DNA from: Asaia bogorensis
Lineage (GTDB): Bacteria > Pseudomonadota > Alphaproteobacteria > Acetobacterales > Acetobacteraceae
Length of the DNA: 64,000 nt
NCBI GenBank assembly: GCA_945868845.1
Contig: CAMBMS010000011.1
Span: forward strand, 1-64,000
Reading direction: 5' to 3'
The notes below the pieces were generated by a model, which saw only the letters and a program-made list of their open reading frames with translations, was not told the DNA's origin and did not search any database. The position numbers and the translations under genes were made by a program. Below are positions 17,170 through 26,231 of the stretch, piece by piece. Position 1 is the stretch's first letter. Every line of letters starts with the position of its first letter.

Positions 17170-18654
17170 CTATCCCCGAGCGTAAATCCCCGCGGCGCCG
17201 CCCGAAAGCCGTCCGAAGACAGAGCCTGACATCAGGCCCGATCCACCCAGATAGTTACCATAGAAGATGCCCCCGACCAGTTCTCCAGCGGCATAAAGGC
17301 CAGGGATAGTTTTTTCCGTGATATCCTGCACCTCCCCCTTGGTGTTGATGCGCAGGCCGCCGAAGGTGAAGGTAATACCGCAGGTAACGACGAAGCCGGA
17401 GTAAGGCGGCTCGTTGATCGGAAGCGCCCAGTTGGATTTCGGTGGCATAATGCCGTCGGTGTGCACGCCATCCAGGATGGAGGGGTTGTATTCGCCTGGC
17501 CGACAGGCTGCGTTGAATTCGGCCACTGTCTTCGCGAGGCCCACCGGGTTGATATCCAGTTGCCGGGCCAGTTCCGCTAGCGTGTTGGCGGTGGCTTTGG
17601 TCACCTGACGGATGCGGTACTCATCGCGTACCATGGCGATAGTCTTATTGTCGAAGATCTGAATTGCCGTGCGCGATGGCTGCTTCATCACCTCACGGCC
17701 GTATTTGGCATAGGTGTGGTTGCGAATATCAGCGCCCTCGTCGACAAAACGCTCGCCATTTAAGTTAACAATAATGCCGATCGGATAGGAATGCTTCTGG
17801 AAATTATCCAGTACTACCCGGTCGCCATAGGGCGGTGCAGAGATATCCCACTGCACTGCATGGCACGTGGACCAGCCGCCGAAGGGCTGTGCGCCGATAT
17901 CGAGTGCCGCGCGGATACCATCGCCGGTGTTGTGCCGTGTGCCGCGCACACGGCAGAGCTCCCAACCCGGGCCGAGATAGCGCACGCGCATTTCCGGATT
18001 AGCTTCAAAGCCGCCGCAGGCAAGCACTACCGATTTGGCGTAGATATCGGCATAGCCATCCGGGCCTTTCACATGTACCCCAGTGACATTGCCTTTTTGG
18101 TCCTGCAGCAGGCGGCGTAGGCCCGTTTCATACTGGACCTTGATGCCGAGACGGGCGCATTCCTTCAGGTGAAAATCCACCAGCCCGAAGCCGCCGCCGA
18201 CGGCCTCGATATTTACTCCACCATAGAAATGGTGCTTGCCGTTCAGTACATAAGATTGCCTACCAAACATTGGGATGAAACGTACGCCATGGTTTTTCAT
18301 CCAGCGCATCGTGTCGCGCGAATTGCCGATCAGGATATTAGCGAGTTCCTCGCAGGTTTCGCCTTCCGTGACGCGCATCAGATCGCTCATGAAGGTATCG
18401 AAGCGTTGCACCGGCAGCACGGTCTGATCGGCTTCGCTTTCCGAAAGATCAGCGAGCACGTCCTGGCGCAGATCGTCTAGCCCGTCATGTACGAAGCGAA
18501 AACCACCGGCGGTGAACAGTGAGTTGCCACCCCGCTCCTCATAATCAGCCTTTTCTAGCACTAGCACGCGGGCGCCTCGTTCGTGCGCGGAAATGGCGGC
18601 GCAAAGCGCGGCATTCCCGGCGCCGACGACAATGACATCGAATTTTTCGGACAT
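17170..18654 (-). CDS. FAD-dependent dehydrogenase, tricarballylate dehydrogenase (TcuA) type
   Basis: The 494-residue flavoprotein belongs to the fumarate reductase/succinate dehydrogenase flavoprotein superfamily. It has the dinucleotide loop VVGAGNAALCAAISAHERGA (about 7-26), LEKADYEERGGNSLFTAGG that fits around FAD, a middle capping domain, and the C-terminal FAD block GLYAAGELVGGIFYGNYLGG with SGLMSGSVFGR. GITFTFGGLRI matches the substrate-side region of TcuA, which oxidises tricarballylate to cis-aconitate. No tcuB or tcuC partner is nearby. Instead it leads into two AtuA-type genes upstream on the same strand, so the substrate is probably another polycarboxylate or branched acid. Confidence 0.8.
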   Translation of the reverse strand: MSEKFDVIVVGAGNAALCAAISAHERGARVLVLEKADYEERGGNSLFTAGGFRFVHDGLDDLRQDVLADLSESEADQTVLPVQRFDTFMSDLMRVTEGETCEELANILIGNSRDTMRWMKNHGVRFIPMFGRQSYVLNGKHHFYGGVNIEAVGGGFGLVDFHLKECARLGIKVQYETGLRRLLQDQKGNVTGVHVKGPDGYADIYAKSVVLACGGFEANPEMRVRYLGPGWELCRVRGTRHNTGDGIRAALDIGAQPFGGWSTCHAVQWDISAPPYGDRVVLDNFQKHSYPIGIIVNLNGERFVDEGADIRNHTYAKYGREVMKQPSRTAIQIFDNKTIAMVRDEYRIRQVTKATANTLAELARQLDINPVGLAKTVAEFNAACRPGEYNPSILDGVHTDGIMPPKSNWALPINEPPYSGFVVTCGITFTFGGLRINTKGEVQDITEKTIPGLYAAGELVGGIFYGNYLGGSGLMSGSVFGRLSGGAAGIYARG

Positions 18655-18671
18655 GATACTCTCCGGAAAGC

Positions 18672-18977
18672 TTAGGGCGTGATTTCGAGATCGAGCAACG
18701 CATAGCTTAGGGATTTTCCATGCGCATCCATCGCCAGAGAGCGCGTGACACCGCCGCCGAGCGCGGCATGCATGACAAAGTTGAGCGCGTGGATATTGGG
18801 CAGTTCGTAGCGTTCTACCGCGCCATGCACGATGCCGGAAAAATGCGCTTTCACCCGTTCGGCGGTCACCTCGCGTAGCAGAACGGGGAAATCGTCCCGC
18901 CTATAGGCGATGACGGAAATGCAGGAGATATCGCCCTTGTCGCCGGCGCGGGCATGGGCAACAGCGGAAAGTTTCAT
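18672..18977 (-). CDS. AtuA-like C-terminal-domain protein
   Basis: This 101-residue protein matches the separate AtuA-type C-terminal domain often encoded next to AtuA. It opens with VAHARAGDKGDISCISVIAY, where ARAGDKG is the conserved signature, and later has LPNIHALNFVMHAALGGGVT. In longer AtuA proteins this domain is fused. Here it is a separate gene whose start lies one base from the preceding AtuA stop, so the two are surely co-translated. The molecular role of the domain is not established. An 18-base gap separates it from the TcuA-like gene. Confidence 0.8.
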   Translation of the reverse strand: MKLSAVAHARAGDKGDISCISVIAYRRDDFPVLLREVTAERVKAHFSGIVHGAVERYELPNIHALNFVMHAALGGGVTRSLAMDAHGKSLSYALLDLEITP

Positions 18978-18978
18978 C

Positions 18979-20319
18979 TCAGCTCTCCATCATGCGCACC
19001 GTGTGGCGCACCTGATCACGTGGCAGCAGAACCGACAGAACGGCGAGAATCTCGCGGGCATATTTGCGCGCGCCGCTGCCACCGGCCGGCCCGTTGACCC
19101 ATAATGTCTCGACTTCCTCGCCGATCACCTGCGCATCCGCCATGCTGGACGTGCGCGCGGCGACGCGCAGGCGGACCTCGCGCGGTTCTGGCGCCTGGGC
19201 CGAAATTTTTTCGCCGTGCAGACTATCGACGCCGATCAGGTCAAAGCGGATTTCATCGTATTGCGCGCCAGTGAGGCGTAGGCGTTCGCGCACGATCTCA
19301 CGCGCCAGTTGGCCGCGCGTCAGGGCGTTAGTGCCGGCATAGGAGATTTCACCCTCACCAATAAAACCATCCATGTAACCCACCGTCACTTTCAGCGTAT
19401 CGGTACGCGGATGCCCATCCCCACCCTCGATCAGTACCCGATCCGGCCCAACCTCGGTCACGACAATCCGGGAAAAATCCGCCACCACATCGGGCTGAAA
19501 ATATTTCCGCGGATCGTGCACTTCGTAGAGCAATTGCTCCTTGCAGGTCTCAGCACTGACCCGCCCACCCGATCCCACCACCTTGGTGATGATGGCCGTG
19601 CCATCCTCACGCACCTCCGCCAGCGGGAAGCCGAGGCGGGCCATGTCCGGCACATCCTTCACTCCCGGTTCGGCGAAATAACCACCGGTGATCTGTCCGC
19701 CGCATTCCAGCAAATGCCCCACCGCGGTGCCGCGCCCCAATCGTGTCCAGTCATCCATTGACCAGTTGAATTCGTGGATTAGCGGCGCCAGGAATAGTGC
19801 CGGATCGGCGATGCGCCCGGCGATCACCACATCGGCACCAGCGGCCAGCGCCTCCACGATCGGCTTCGCCCCCAGATAGGCGTTGGCAGAGACCATGCGG
19901 TTGTCGAATGATTTCACTGGCTCATCTGTATCCAGGCTGCGATGGCCGCTACCCTTCACCTGATCCAGCACATCATCGCCCGTGATGGCAGCGATCTTGA
20001 GGCCGGGCAGCCCCATGGCGCAGGCAATTTGGCGGGTTTTTTCGGCCGCGCTTTCCGGATTGGCGGCGCCCATGTTGGTGATGATGCGGATCTTCTGGCC
20101 TGCACACAGCGCCAGCACGGCCCGCATCCGCTTCTCCAGCAGCGGGTCGTAGCCGCCCATGGGATCGCGCCGGCGCGCTTGCTGGGCCAGGGCGATGGTG
20201 CGCTCGGCCAAGCATTCGAAAACCAAATAGTCCAGCTTTCCATCACGGGCCAATTCCACCGCCGGCTCTACCCGGTCCCCGGAATAGGCGGCCCCGGCGC
20301 CGATGCGGATATTCTTCAT
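18979..20319 (-). CDS. AtuA family protein (DUF1446)
   Basis: AtuA is required for growth on acyclic terpenes such as citronellol and geraniol in Pseudomonas; its chemistry is unknown. The 446-residue product starts at ATG 20319 (MKNIRIGAGAAYSGDRVEPA), with GAGAAYSGDR the family signature. GADVVIAGRIADPALFLAPL and VGHLLECGGQITGGYFAEPG follow. An upstream ATG at 20346 adds nine residues. It heads a three-gene leftward operon (AtuA, AtuA C-domain, TcuA-like). The other atu genes (biotin carboxylase and carboxyltransferase) are absent, so terpene breakdown should not be assumed. Confidence 0.82.
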   Translation of the reverse strand: MKNIRIGAGAAYSGDRVEPAVELARDGKLDYLVFECLAERTIALAQQARRRDPMGGYDPLLEKRMRAVLALCAGQKIRIITNMGAANPESAAEKTRQIACAMGLPGLKIAAITGDDVLDQVKGSGHRSLDTDEPVKSFDNRMVSANAYLGAKPIVEALAAGADVVIAGRIADPALFLAPLIHEFNWSMDDWTRLGRGTAVGHLLECGGQITGGYFAEPGVKDVPDMARLGFPLAEVREDGTAIITKVVGSGGRVSAETCKEQLLYEVHDPRKYFQPDVVADFSRIVVTEVGPDRVLIEGGDGHPRTDTLKVTVGYMDGFIGEGEISYAGTNALTRGQLAREIVRERLRLTGAQYDEIRFDLIGVDSLHGEKISAQAPEPREVRLRVAARTSSMADAQVIGEEVETLWVNGPAGGSGARKYAREILAVLSVLLPRDQVRHTVRMMES

Positions 20320-20448
20320 GCCTCGCATGTCTCCTTTGTGTCGCACGAAAGGATAGGCCAGCGAGGCCGCAATTCAAACCCACGCCCCGATTGGCCGCTC
20401 GGTTCAAGCGTGCATACTGTCCCCAACAATAGACGGGGAGACACCATT

Positions 20449-21633
20449 ATGAGGCCATTGGAAAAACTGCTGGTGATCGACACGAGTCGCATCCTAGCCG
20501 GGCCTTACTGTGGACAGTTTTTTGCCGATCATGGCGCGGAGGTCATCAAGATCGAGCCGCCGGAGGGCGATATCAACCGCGCCTGGCCGGTGGTGACGGA
20601 TGGTGCCAGCGCAAATTACCACTCCGTCAATCGTGGCAAGAAGTGCATCACGCTCAATCTGCACAAGCCCGAGGCGCGTGACATCCTGCACGCCTTGATT
20701 CGCAAAGCCGATGTGCTGATCCACAACTATCTACCGGACACAGCAGAAAAACTCGGTGTCGGCCAGAAAATGCTGGATACACTGAACGAAAACCTGATCC
20801 AGGTGGTGGTGAGTGGCTATGGCGCGCGCGGCCCCCTGGCGGCAAAGCCGGGGTTCGACGTGATGCTGACGGCGTTTGCCGGCATCATGTCGCTGACCGG
20901 CGAGAAGGACCGTCCGCCCGTGCGGCCGGGTATATCGGGCATCGATATGTCCACTGGTATGCTCGCATTCGGCGCGGCGATGACGGCGCTGTATGCGCGT
21001 GCTACCGGCGGGGCGAAGGGTCAACGGGTCGATCTTTCGTTGTTGCAAACGGCGGTATCCCTGCTCGGCTATCACGGGCTGAACTATCTCATGGCCGGTG
21101 TGGTGGGTGGACGCGCAGGGGCGGATTTTCCCGGCCTCGTTCCGTATGGCCGCTACCGTGCCAAGGACGGGGATCTGATGATCGCCACGCCGTCGGTGCC
21201 CGCCTGGCAGCGACTATGCGAGGTGCTGAACATGCAATGGATGGCCAGCGATCCGCGCTTTGCCAACAATGAGGCACGGGTGAATAACGAGACCGAGTTC
21301 CGCGGCGCGTTCGAGAAAGTGCTATCAGCTCATACGGTGCGCGAGGTCGCAGCCATCCTTGACCGGGCCGGCCTCGCCAACAGCCCAGTGCAGGACGTGG
21401 GCCAGGCGCTGACGCATGAGCAGGTGCTGGCCAATGACCTGGTGATGGAGACGCAATCGTCCGACGGCACCAAACGCCGCGTGCTAGGGCTGCCTTTCCA
21501 GATGTCCGCGACACCCGGTGCGATCGGCCCGGCGGCGCCAGAGCTGGGCGAGCATACGGCGGAGATTCTCGAGCGCCATCTAGGGATCGATGCGGCGCGT
21601 GTGGTTGAATTGCGAGCGTTGGGTGCAGTTTAA
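20449..21633 (+). CDS. CaiB/BaiF family III CoA-transferase (first copy)
   Basis: The ATG at 20449 follows GACGGGGAGA and gives 394 residues. LLVIDTSRILAGPYCGQFFA is the family N-terminal block, and VNRGKKCITLNLHKPEARDI the CoA-binding segment. The catalytic Asp of the acyl-aspartyl intermediate is in GISGIDMSTGML (about 165). GQRVDLSLLQTAVSLLGYH follows as usual. Family III enzymes move CoA between carboxylates inside interlocked dimers. It is divergent from the AtuA operon, which suggests joint control from the 130-base gap between them. Its stop overlaps that of the convergent MetY fusion gene by four bases. Confidence 0.88.
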   Translation: MRPLEKLLVIDTSRILAGPYCGQFFADHGAEVIKIEPPEGDINRAWPVVTDGASANYHSVNRGKKCITLNLHKPEARDILHALIRKADVLIHNYLPDTAEKLGVGQKMLDTLNENLIQVVVSGYGARGPLAAKPGFDVMLTAFAGIMSLTGEKDRPPVRPGISGIDMSTGMLAFGAAMTALYARATGGAKGQRVDLSLLQTAVSLLGYHGLNYLMAGVVGGRAGADFPGLVPYGRYRAKDGDLMIATPSVPAWQRLCEVLNMQWMASDPRFANNEARVNNETEFRGAFEKVLSAHTVREVAAILDRAGLANSPVQDVGQALTHEQVLANDLVMETQSSDGTKRRVLGLPFQMSATPGAIGPAAPELGEHTAEILERHLGIDAARVVELRALGAV

Positions 21634-23441
21634 CTTTCTACGCCACGTGTGCTCAATGCCTGCTTTAAGTCCCGGATCAGATCGACTGCACTTTCCAATC
21701 CGATCGATAGGCGAATCACTTCCGGTCCCGCGCCAGCGGCGATGCGCTGTTCATCGGTCAATTGCCGATGCGTCGTGGAGGCCGGATGTAAAATCAGGCT
21801 GCGCGTATCCCCAATATTAGCTAGATGGGAGAAGAGCCGTACATTTTCTACCAATCTCAATCCTGCTTCATATCCTCCCTTAACGCCAAAAGTAAAAACG
21901 GCACCGGCACCTTTTGGAAGATATTTTTTCGCCAGTGCGTAATATTTATTTTCCGGCAGACCGGCATAGGACACCCATGCCACCTGAGGATCGCCAGCCA
22001 AAAATTCCGCCACTTTCTGTGCATTGGCCACATGCCGGTCCATACGCACATGCAGGGTCTCGATGCCGGTAATGGTGAGGAACGCATTCATCGGTGCCAT
22101 GGTCGGACCGAAATCGCGTAGGCCGACCGCGCGCGCCTTGGTCGTGAACGCGAAGTCACCAAAATTCTCATAGAATTTTAGGCCGTGATAGGCTGGTTCC
22201 GGCTCCGTCATAGACGGAAATTTTCCTCCGTTCGCCCAATCGAATTTTCCTGACTCAACGATGATACCGCCAACCGAATTGCCGTGTCCGTCGAGGAATT
22301 TCGTCGTCGAATGGGTGATCAGGTCTGCGCCCCACTCGAATGGTCGGCAGAGGTACGGGGTCGCCAATGTGTTATCGACAATCAATGGAATGCCGGCTTC
22401 GTGTGCGATCTTGGCAATCGCTTCGATATCCATCACCACGCCGCCCGGATTGGCTAGGCTTTCGATAAAGATCGCTTTGCATTTCGGCGTCAGCGCACGG
22501 CGAAAATTCTCGGGATCGTTCGGATCGACAAAATGGCAATGCCAGCCCAATTTCTTGAATGACAACCCAAACTGCGTCAGAGATCCACCATACAACGCAC
22601 GCGATGCTAGAAATTCATCACCGGGTTCCATCAAGGTCTGGAACACCAGAAACTGCGCAGCATGGCCGGATGCGGTCGCGACAGCGGCCCGGCCGTTCTC
22701 CAATGTCGCGACCCTTTCTTCTAGCACGGAAACCGTGGGGTTGGTCAGGCGCGAATAAATATAGCCGAAATTATGCAGGTTAAACAAAGATGCCGCATGA
22801 TCCGCGTCCTGGAATACATAGGATGTGGTTTGATAGATTGGCGTCGTACGTGCCCCAGTGGTCGGATCCGGCGCAGCACCAGCGTGTACGGCACGCGTTT
22901 CAAACCCGTATTCGATATTCTGCTGCGGCAGGCTGCGCGGCTTGGTGTTGCGTTGCGTCGGCGCCTCGGGCGGGGTGTTGCGAATGATCCCCGAATTGAC
23001 GCCACTCCAAGAAAGTTCACCGCCCAGCCGGCCATATTCAATTTTCGGACAGCGATTCATGATCACTTCGATACCCGCGCCCGTGGCCTTGGCGGCGGCA
23101 ATGTCGTTGCGCACGCCCAATTGCATCCACACGACCTTCGCGGCGATGGCGATGGCGTCGTCCACCACCGGCCCCACCTGGTCGGACGCGCGAAAAATCT
23201 GCACCATGTCGATCTTGTTAGGAATATCGGTCAGGCGAGCATAGACGCGCTCGCCCAGCATGTCTTTGCCGGCATTTCCCGGATTCACCGGGATCACGCG
23301 ATAGCCTTTGCCTTGCAGATATTTCATCACGAAATAGCTGGGCCGGTTCCAGTTGCTGGACGCGCCGACGAGGGCGATGGTTTGCACCGTAGACAGGATA
23401 CGGCGGATTTTTGCGTCGGTATACGGAATGGGTTCCAGCAT
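21630..23441 (-). CDS. CoA-binding domain fused to O-acetylhomoserine sulfhydrylase (MetY)
   Basis: One 603-residue frame joins two proteins. Residues 1-140 form a YccU-type CoA-binding Rossmann domain: TIALVGASSNWNRPSYFVMK, VIPVNPGNAGKDMLGE, WMQLGVRND and IMNRCPKIEYGRL. A linker of about 30 residues leads to a complete MetY: FETRAVHAGAAPDPTTGART (about 180), YSRLTNPTVSVLEER, ASGHAAQF, and the PLP lysine in THSTTKFLDGHGNSVGG (about 380). MetY makes homocysteine from O-acetylhomoserine and sulfide. There is no stop or frameshift at the junction, and neighbours do not explain it. In many alphaproteobacteria these are separate adjacent genes. Confidence 0.88.
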   Translation of the reverse strand: MLEPIPYTDAKIRRILSTVQTIALVGASSNWNRPSYFVMKYLQGKGYRVIPVNPGNAGKDMLGERVYARLTDIPNKIDMVQIFRASDQVGPVVDDAIAIAAKVVWMQLGVRNDIAAAKATGAGIEVIMNRCPKIEYGRLGGELSWSGVNSGIIRNTPPEAPTQRNTKPRSLPQQNIEYGFETRAVHAGAAPDPTTGARTTPIYQTTSYVFQDADHAASLFNLHNFGYIYSRLTNPTVSVLEERVATLENGRAAVATASGHAAQFLVFQTLMEPGDEFLASRALYGGSLTQFGLSFKKLGWHCHFVDPNDPENFRRALTPKCKAIFIESLANPGGVVMDIEAIAKIAHEAGIPLIVDNTLATPYLCRPFEWGADLITHSTTKFLDGHGNSVGGIIVESGKFDWANGGKFPSMTEPEPAYHGLKFYENFGDFAFTTKARAVGLRDFGPTMAPMNAFLTITGIETLHVRMDRHVANAQKVAEFLAGDPQVAWVSYAGLPENKYYALAKKYLPKGAGAVFTFGVKGGYEAGLRLVENVRLFSHLANIGDTRSLILHPASTTHRQLTDEQRIAAGAGPEVIRLSIGLESAVDLIRDLKQALSTRGVES

Positions 23442-23584
23442 GGTCAGGCGCTCCGGATGGCCAAAGAGGGGTCGCGGCAGGGCGGATCATCACGGCTGCG
23501 CCATGGCGACGCAAGCTTTCACAATTGGTTGCAGCCATGCCCGGTTCGCGGCCATGATCGTACACCTACGGAAGGGGAGTTCCG

Positions 23585-24484
23585 ATGCTGGCAGAAAAAG
23601 TGCGGCAATACCCGACTAACGTGCTGACTGAGGCGCAGCGGTTGCAATATTTCCGGGATGGTTTCCTCATCCTGCCGGATTACGTGCCTGGGGCCTGGAT
23701 TGCGCGCCAGAAGGCGGCCTTGGCGGAATTGATGGAACGTAGTCGCGCTGTCACCCAGACCGATGAAATTTTCATTCTTGAAGACGGCCATTCGGCTGCC
23801 ATGCCGCGGCTGCACCGGATCACGAGCCCACAGGACCGCCACCCGACCTTCTGGGAGTTTTTCACTGATCCGGTGATGACGGAGCTGGCGGCCGATGTGG
23901 TCGGCCCCGACGTGAAATTCCATCACGCCAAGCTGAACGTGAAGTCGGAGATGGGCACGCGTGGTTTCAAATGGCACCAGGATATCCAGGGCTGGCCGCA
24001 TACGGATTTTTCCCCGGTAACCTTCGGCATCTATATCGATGGCTGCGACGCCGATCAGGGCCCGATCGCCTTCATGCGCGGCACTCATGAGGGTCCACTC
24101 TTTTCCATGTACGACGATACCGGAAAATTCGTCGTCTGCGTGTCCGACCGCGATCTAGAATCGTTGCAAGGCAAGGAAATCGTGCCGGCCATCGGCGGGC
24201 CGGGCACGGTGGTCCTGCTGAACTGCCGCACCGTGCATGGCTCGGTGGAAAATCGTTCGACAAAGGCACGGCCGCTATTGCTGCCAGTATACTCCTCCGC
24301 CGATTCTTTTCCCTACACCACCAACGCCATCCCCAGCCCGCATCAGGGCGATATCGTGCGCGGTAAGCCGGCTCTGTTCGCTAGTTTTGACACCACGCCC
24401 TGCCAGGTGCCGCCCGATTTCCGCGCCGGCTATCGTCCGCCCTGGATGATGCAAAAAGAACAAGAACCCAGTCCCGCCCAATGA
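23585..24484 (+). CDS. Phytanoyl-CoA dioxygenase (PhyH) family protein
   Basis: This 299-residue protein fits the Fe(II)/2-oxoglutarate dioxygenases of the PhyH family. The two-residue part of the iron site is HQD in GFKWHQDIQGW (about 140), the distal His is in CRTVHGSVENRS (about 218), and a following Arg would hold 2-oxoglutarate. LTEAQRLQYFRDGFLILPDY is the typical N-terminal block. PhyH enzymes 2-hydroxylate acyl-CoAs, but many bacterial members act on small metabolites. Its stop overlaps the start of the next flavoprotein gene (ATGA), so they are co-translated. GGAAGGGGAG precedes the ATG. Confidence 0.85.
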   Translation: MLAEKVRQYPTNVLTEAQRLQYFRDGFLILPDYVPGAWIARQKAALAELMERSRAVTQTDEIFILEDGHSAAMPRLHRITSPQDRHPTFWEFFTDPVMTELAADVVGPDVKFHHAKLNVKSEMGTRGFKWHQDIQGWPHTDFSPVTFGIYIDGCDADQGPIAFMRGTHEGPLFSMYDDTGKFVVCVSDRDLESLQGKEIVPAIGGPGTVVLLNCRTVHGSVENRSTKARPLLLPVYSSADSFPYTTNAIPSPHQGDIVRGKPALFASFDTTPCQVPPDFRAGYRPPWMMQKEQEPSPAQ

Positions 24485-25896
24485 TTTCTCCACGCGCCGA
24501 TCTGATCTGCGTTGGCGGCGGCATCGCCGGCCTGGTGGCTGGGCTGCGCGCCGCCGAGCGTGGCTTGCGCGTGACGGTGCTGGAGAAAGGCGCCGGCACC
24601 CGCTACCCCTGCAACGCCCGCTGGTCCGGTGGCATTCTGCACATCGCCTATGCCGATCCAAAGGACGCTGCCGAAACCCTGCGTGCCGCCATCGCGCGCA
24701 ATACCGAAGGCGCCACGGACCCGGAATTGGCCGAGGTGCTGGTGCAGCACGTCTCCCCCACCATTGACTGGCTGCGCGATCAGGGCGCGCGCTTCATCCG
24801 CGCCGGCCTCGCCACCTGGCAGAACTGGATGCTGGCGCCGCCACGCCCGCTGGTGGGCGGCATCGACTGGCAGGGCCGCGGGCCGGATGTCCTACTCCGA
24901 TTGCTGGGCGAAAAACTGGCGGCGTGCGGTGCGACCTTGCGCCTCGGCGCGCGCGCGGTGGCCTTGCGCATGGATGGCGCGCGCTGCACCGGCGTGGAGC
25001 TGGAAGGCGGCGAATTTTTGGCCGCGCGCGCGGTGGTCATCGCCGATGGCGGCTTCCAATCCAATTTTTCCCTTTTGCGCCAGCATATCACCGCGTGGCC
25101 GGAAAAAATCAAACAACGCGGTGCCGCGACCGGGATGGGCGATGGCCTTGCCATGGCGCTGGCGGCGGGCGCCGCGGTAACGGAACTGGATAAATTCTAC
25201 GGCCACCTGCTTTCGCGCGACGCGATGACCGGTAACGACAAGGTCTGGCCCTATCCGGAGCTGGACGGCGTCGCCACGGCCGGGATCCTCGTCAATGAAT
25301 CCGGGATACGTTTTACCAATGAAGGGTTAGGCGGAGTTGCCATGGCGAACGCACTGGCGCGCGCCGACAACCCTTTGGGTGCGGCCATTATCTGCGACAG
25401 CACGATCTGGGACGGACCCGGAAAATCGGCGCGCATCCCCGCCAATCCGCAAGTGGAGCGCGGCGGGGGCACCATCCACCGCGCGGACACAATTTCCGAC
25501 CTTGCCACCAAAGCCGGGCTGTCGGCGCCGGCCTTGGAACAGACTGTAGCCGCCTATAACATGGCCTGCGCGGAACAGCGTTTGGCGGAGCTGGTGCCGG
25601 GGCGAACGGATAAGAAACACCAGCCAATGCCTATCTTACGCGCACCCTTCCTGGCTATTCCGGTCTGCGCCGGCATCACCTACACCATGGGCGGCATCGC
25701 GATCGACGGCCATGCGCGGGTGAAGCACCGCGCTGGCGGCGTGGTTGAGGGGCTGTATGCGGCGGGTTCCGCCACGGGCGGGATCGAAGGCGGCCCTCTG
25801 GCGGGCTATATCGGCGGACTAAGCAAGGCTGCAACTTTCGGCTTCCGCGCGGCCGAGCACGCGGCGGATTCGGTGAAACAGGGGCATATGACGTGA
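24481..25896 (+). CDS. FAD-dependent dehydrogenase, TcuA type (second copy)
   Basis: The 471-residue flavoprotein has the FAD loop CVGGGIAGLVAGLRAAERGL (about 10-29), LEKGAGTRYPCNARWSGGIL, VVIADGGFQSN, a capping domain, and the C-terminal block GLYAAGSATGGIEGGPLAGY. GITYTMGGIAIDG parallels the TcuA-like protein at 17.2 kb. It most likely oxidises a C-C bond beside a carboxylate. Translational coupling to the PhyH gene suggests successive oxidations of one substrate. The two TcuA-like genes are divergent enough not to be a fresh duplication. Confidence 0.82.
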   Translation: MISPRADLICVGGGIAGLVAGLRAAERGLRVTVLEKGAGTRYPCNARWSGGILHIAYADPKDAAETLRAAIARNTEGATDPELAEVLVQHVSPTIDWLRDQGARFIRAGLATWQNWMLAPPRPLVGGIDWQGRGPDVLLRLLGEKLAACGATLRLGARAVALRMDGARCTGVELEGGEFLAARAVVIADGGFQSNFSLLRQHITAWPEKIKQRGAATGMGDGLAMALAAGAAVTELDKFYGHLLSRDAMTGNDKVWPYPELDGVATAGILVNESGIRFTNEGLGGVAMANALARADNPLGAAIICDSTIWDGPGKSARIPANPQVERGGGTIHRADTISDLATKAGLSAPALEQTVAAYNMACAEQRLAELVPGRTDKKHQPMPILRAPFLAIPVCAGITYTMGGIAIDGHARVKHRAGGVVEGLYAAGSATGGIEGGPLAGYIGGLSKAATFGFRAAEHAADSVKQGHMT

Positions 25897-26231
25897 TGCG
25901 GGGATGTCCAGGTTTTAGTTGGAGTTAACCAGACTGGCGGCACCGCGACGGGAAGTTATGCTGTGACGAGTTTGCGACTAAGATCCCAATTAAGATTCCG
26001 ATTAAGATCTGGCCTGACTGGGTGCCTGGCGGTATGAGCGGTCGAGGCGGCCTTGAGGATCGGTAATTTCCGATGGACTTAGAGGCGCCGGAGCAGCGTG
26101 TTATTCGTGGAAGACCCATCGGGTGCCGGTCATTCAACCAGGATCGTCGGCACCAACGACGTGACTATTTTTGCCGTAGGCGTGTCCGATGCCGCACCAA
26201 GTGGGCATCTTCCGCGCGAGGGAGAGAAAGC
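25897..26231. other. Intergenic stretch with a short tandem repeat
   Basis: No credible gene lies here. Two adjacent 12-base units, CCAATTAAGATT (25986-25997) and CCGATTAAGATC (25998-26009), are preceded by another AAGATC. The repeat is too short and too few to be a CRISPR or iteron array. It could be an operator for the downstream CoA-transferase operon. A GCGAGGGAGAGAAAGC ribosome site ends the stretch. Confidence 0.45.

Noticed and set aside
18979-20319. Acyclic terpene degradation (Atu) operon.
   Set aside because: Only AtuA-type proteins are present; the geranyl-CoA carboxylase and dehydrogenase genes are absent.
23442-23584. SAM-II-type riboswitch ahead of the MetY fusion gene.
   Set aside because: No matching pseudoknot or conserved core was seen on the minus strand.
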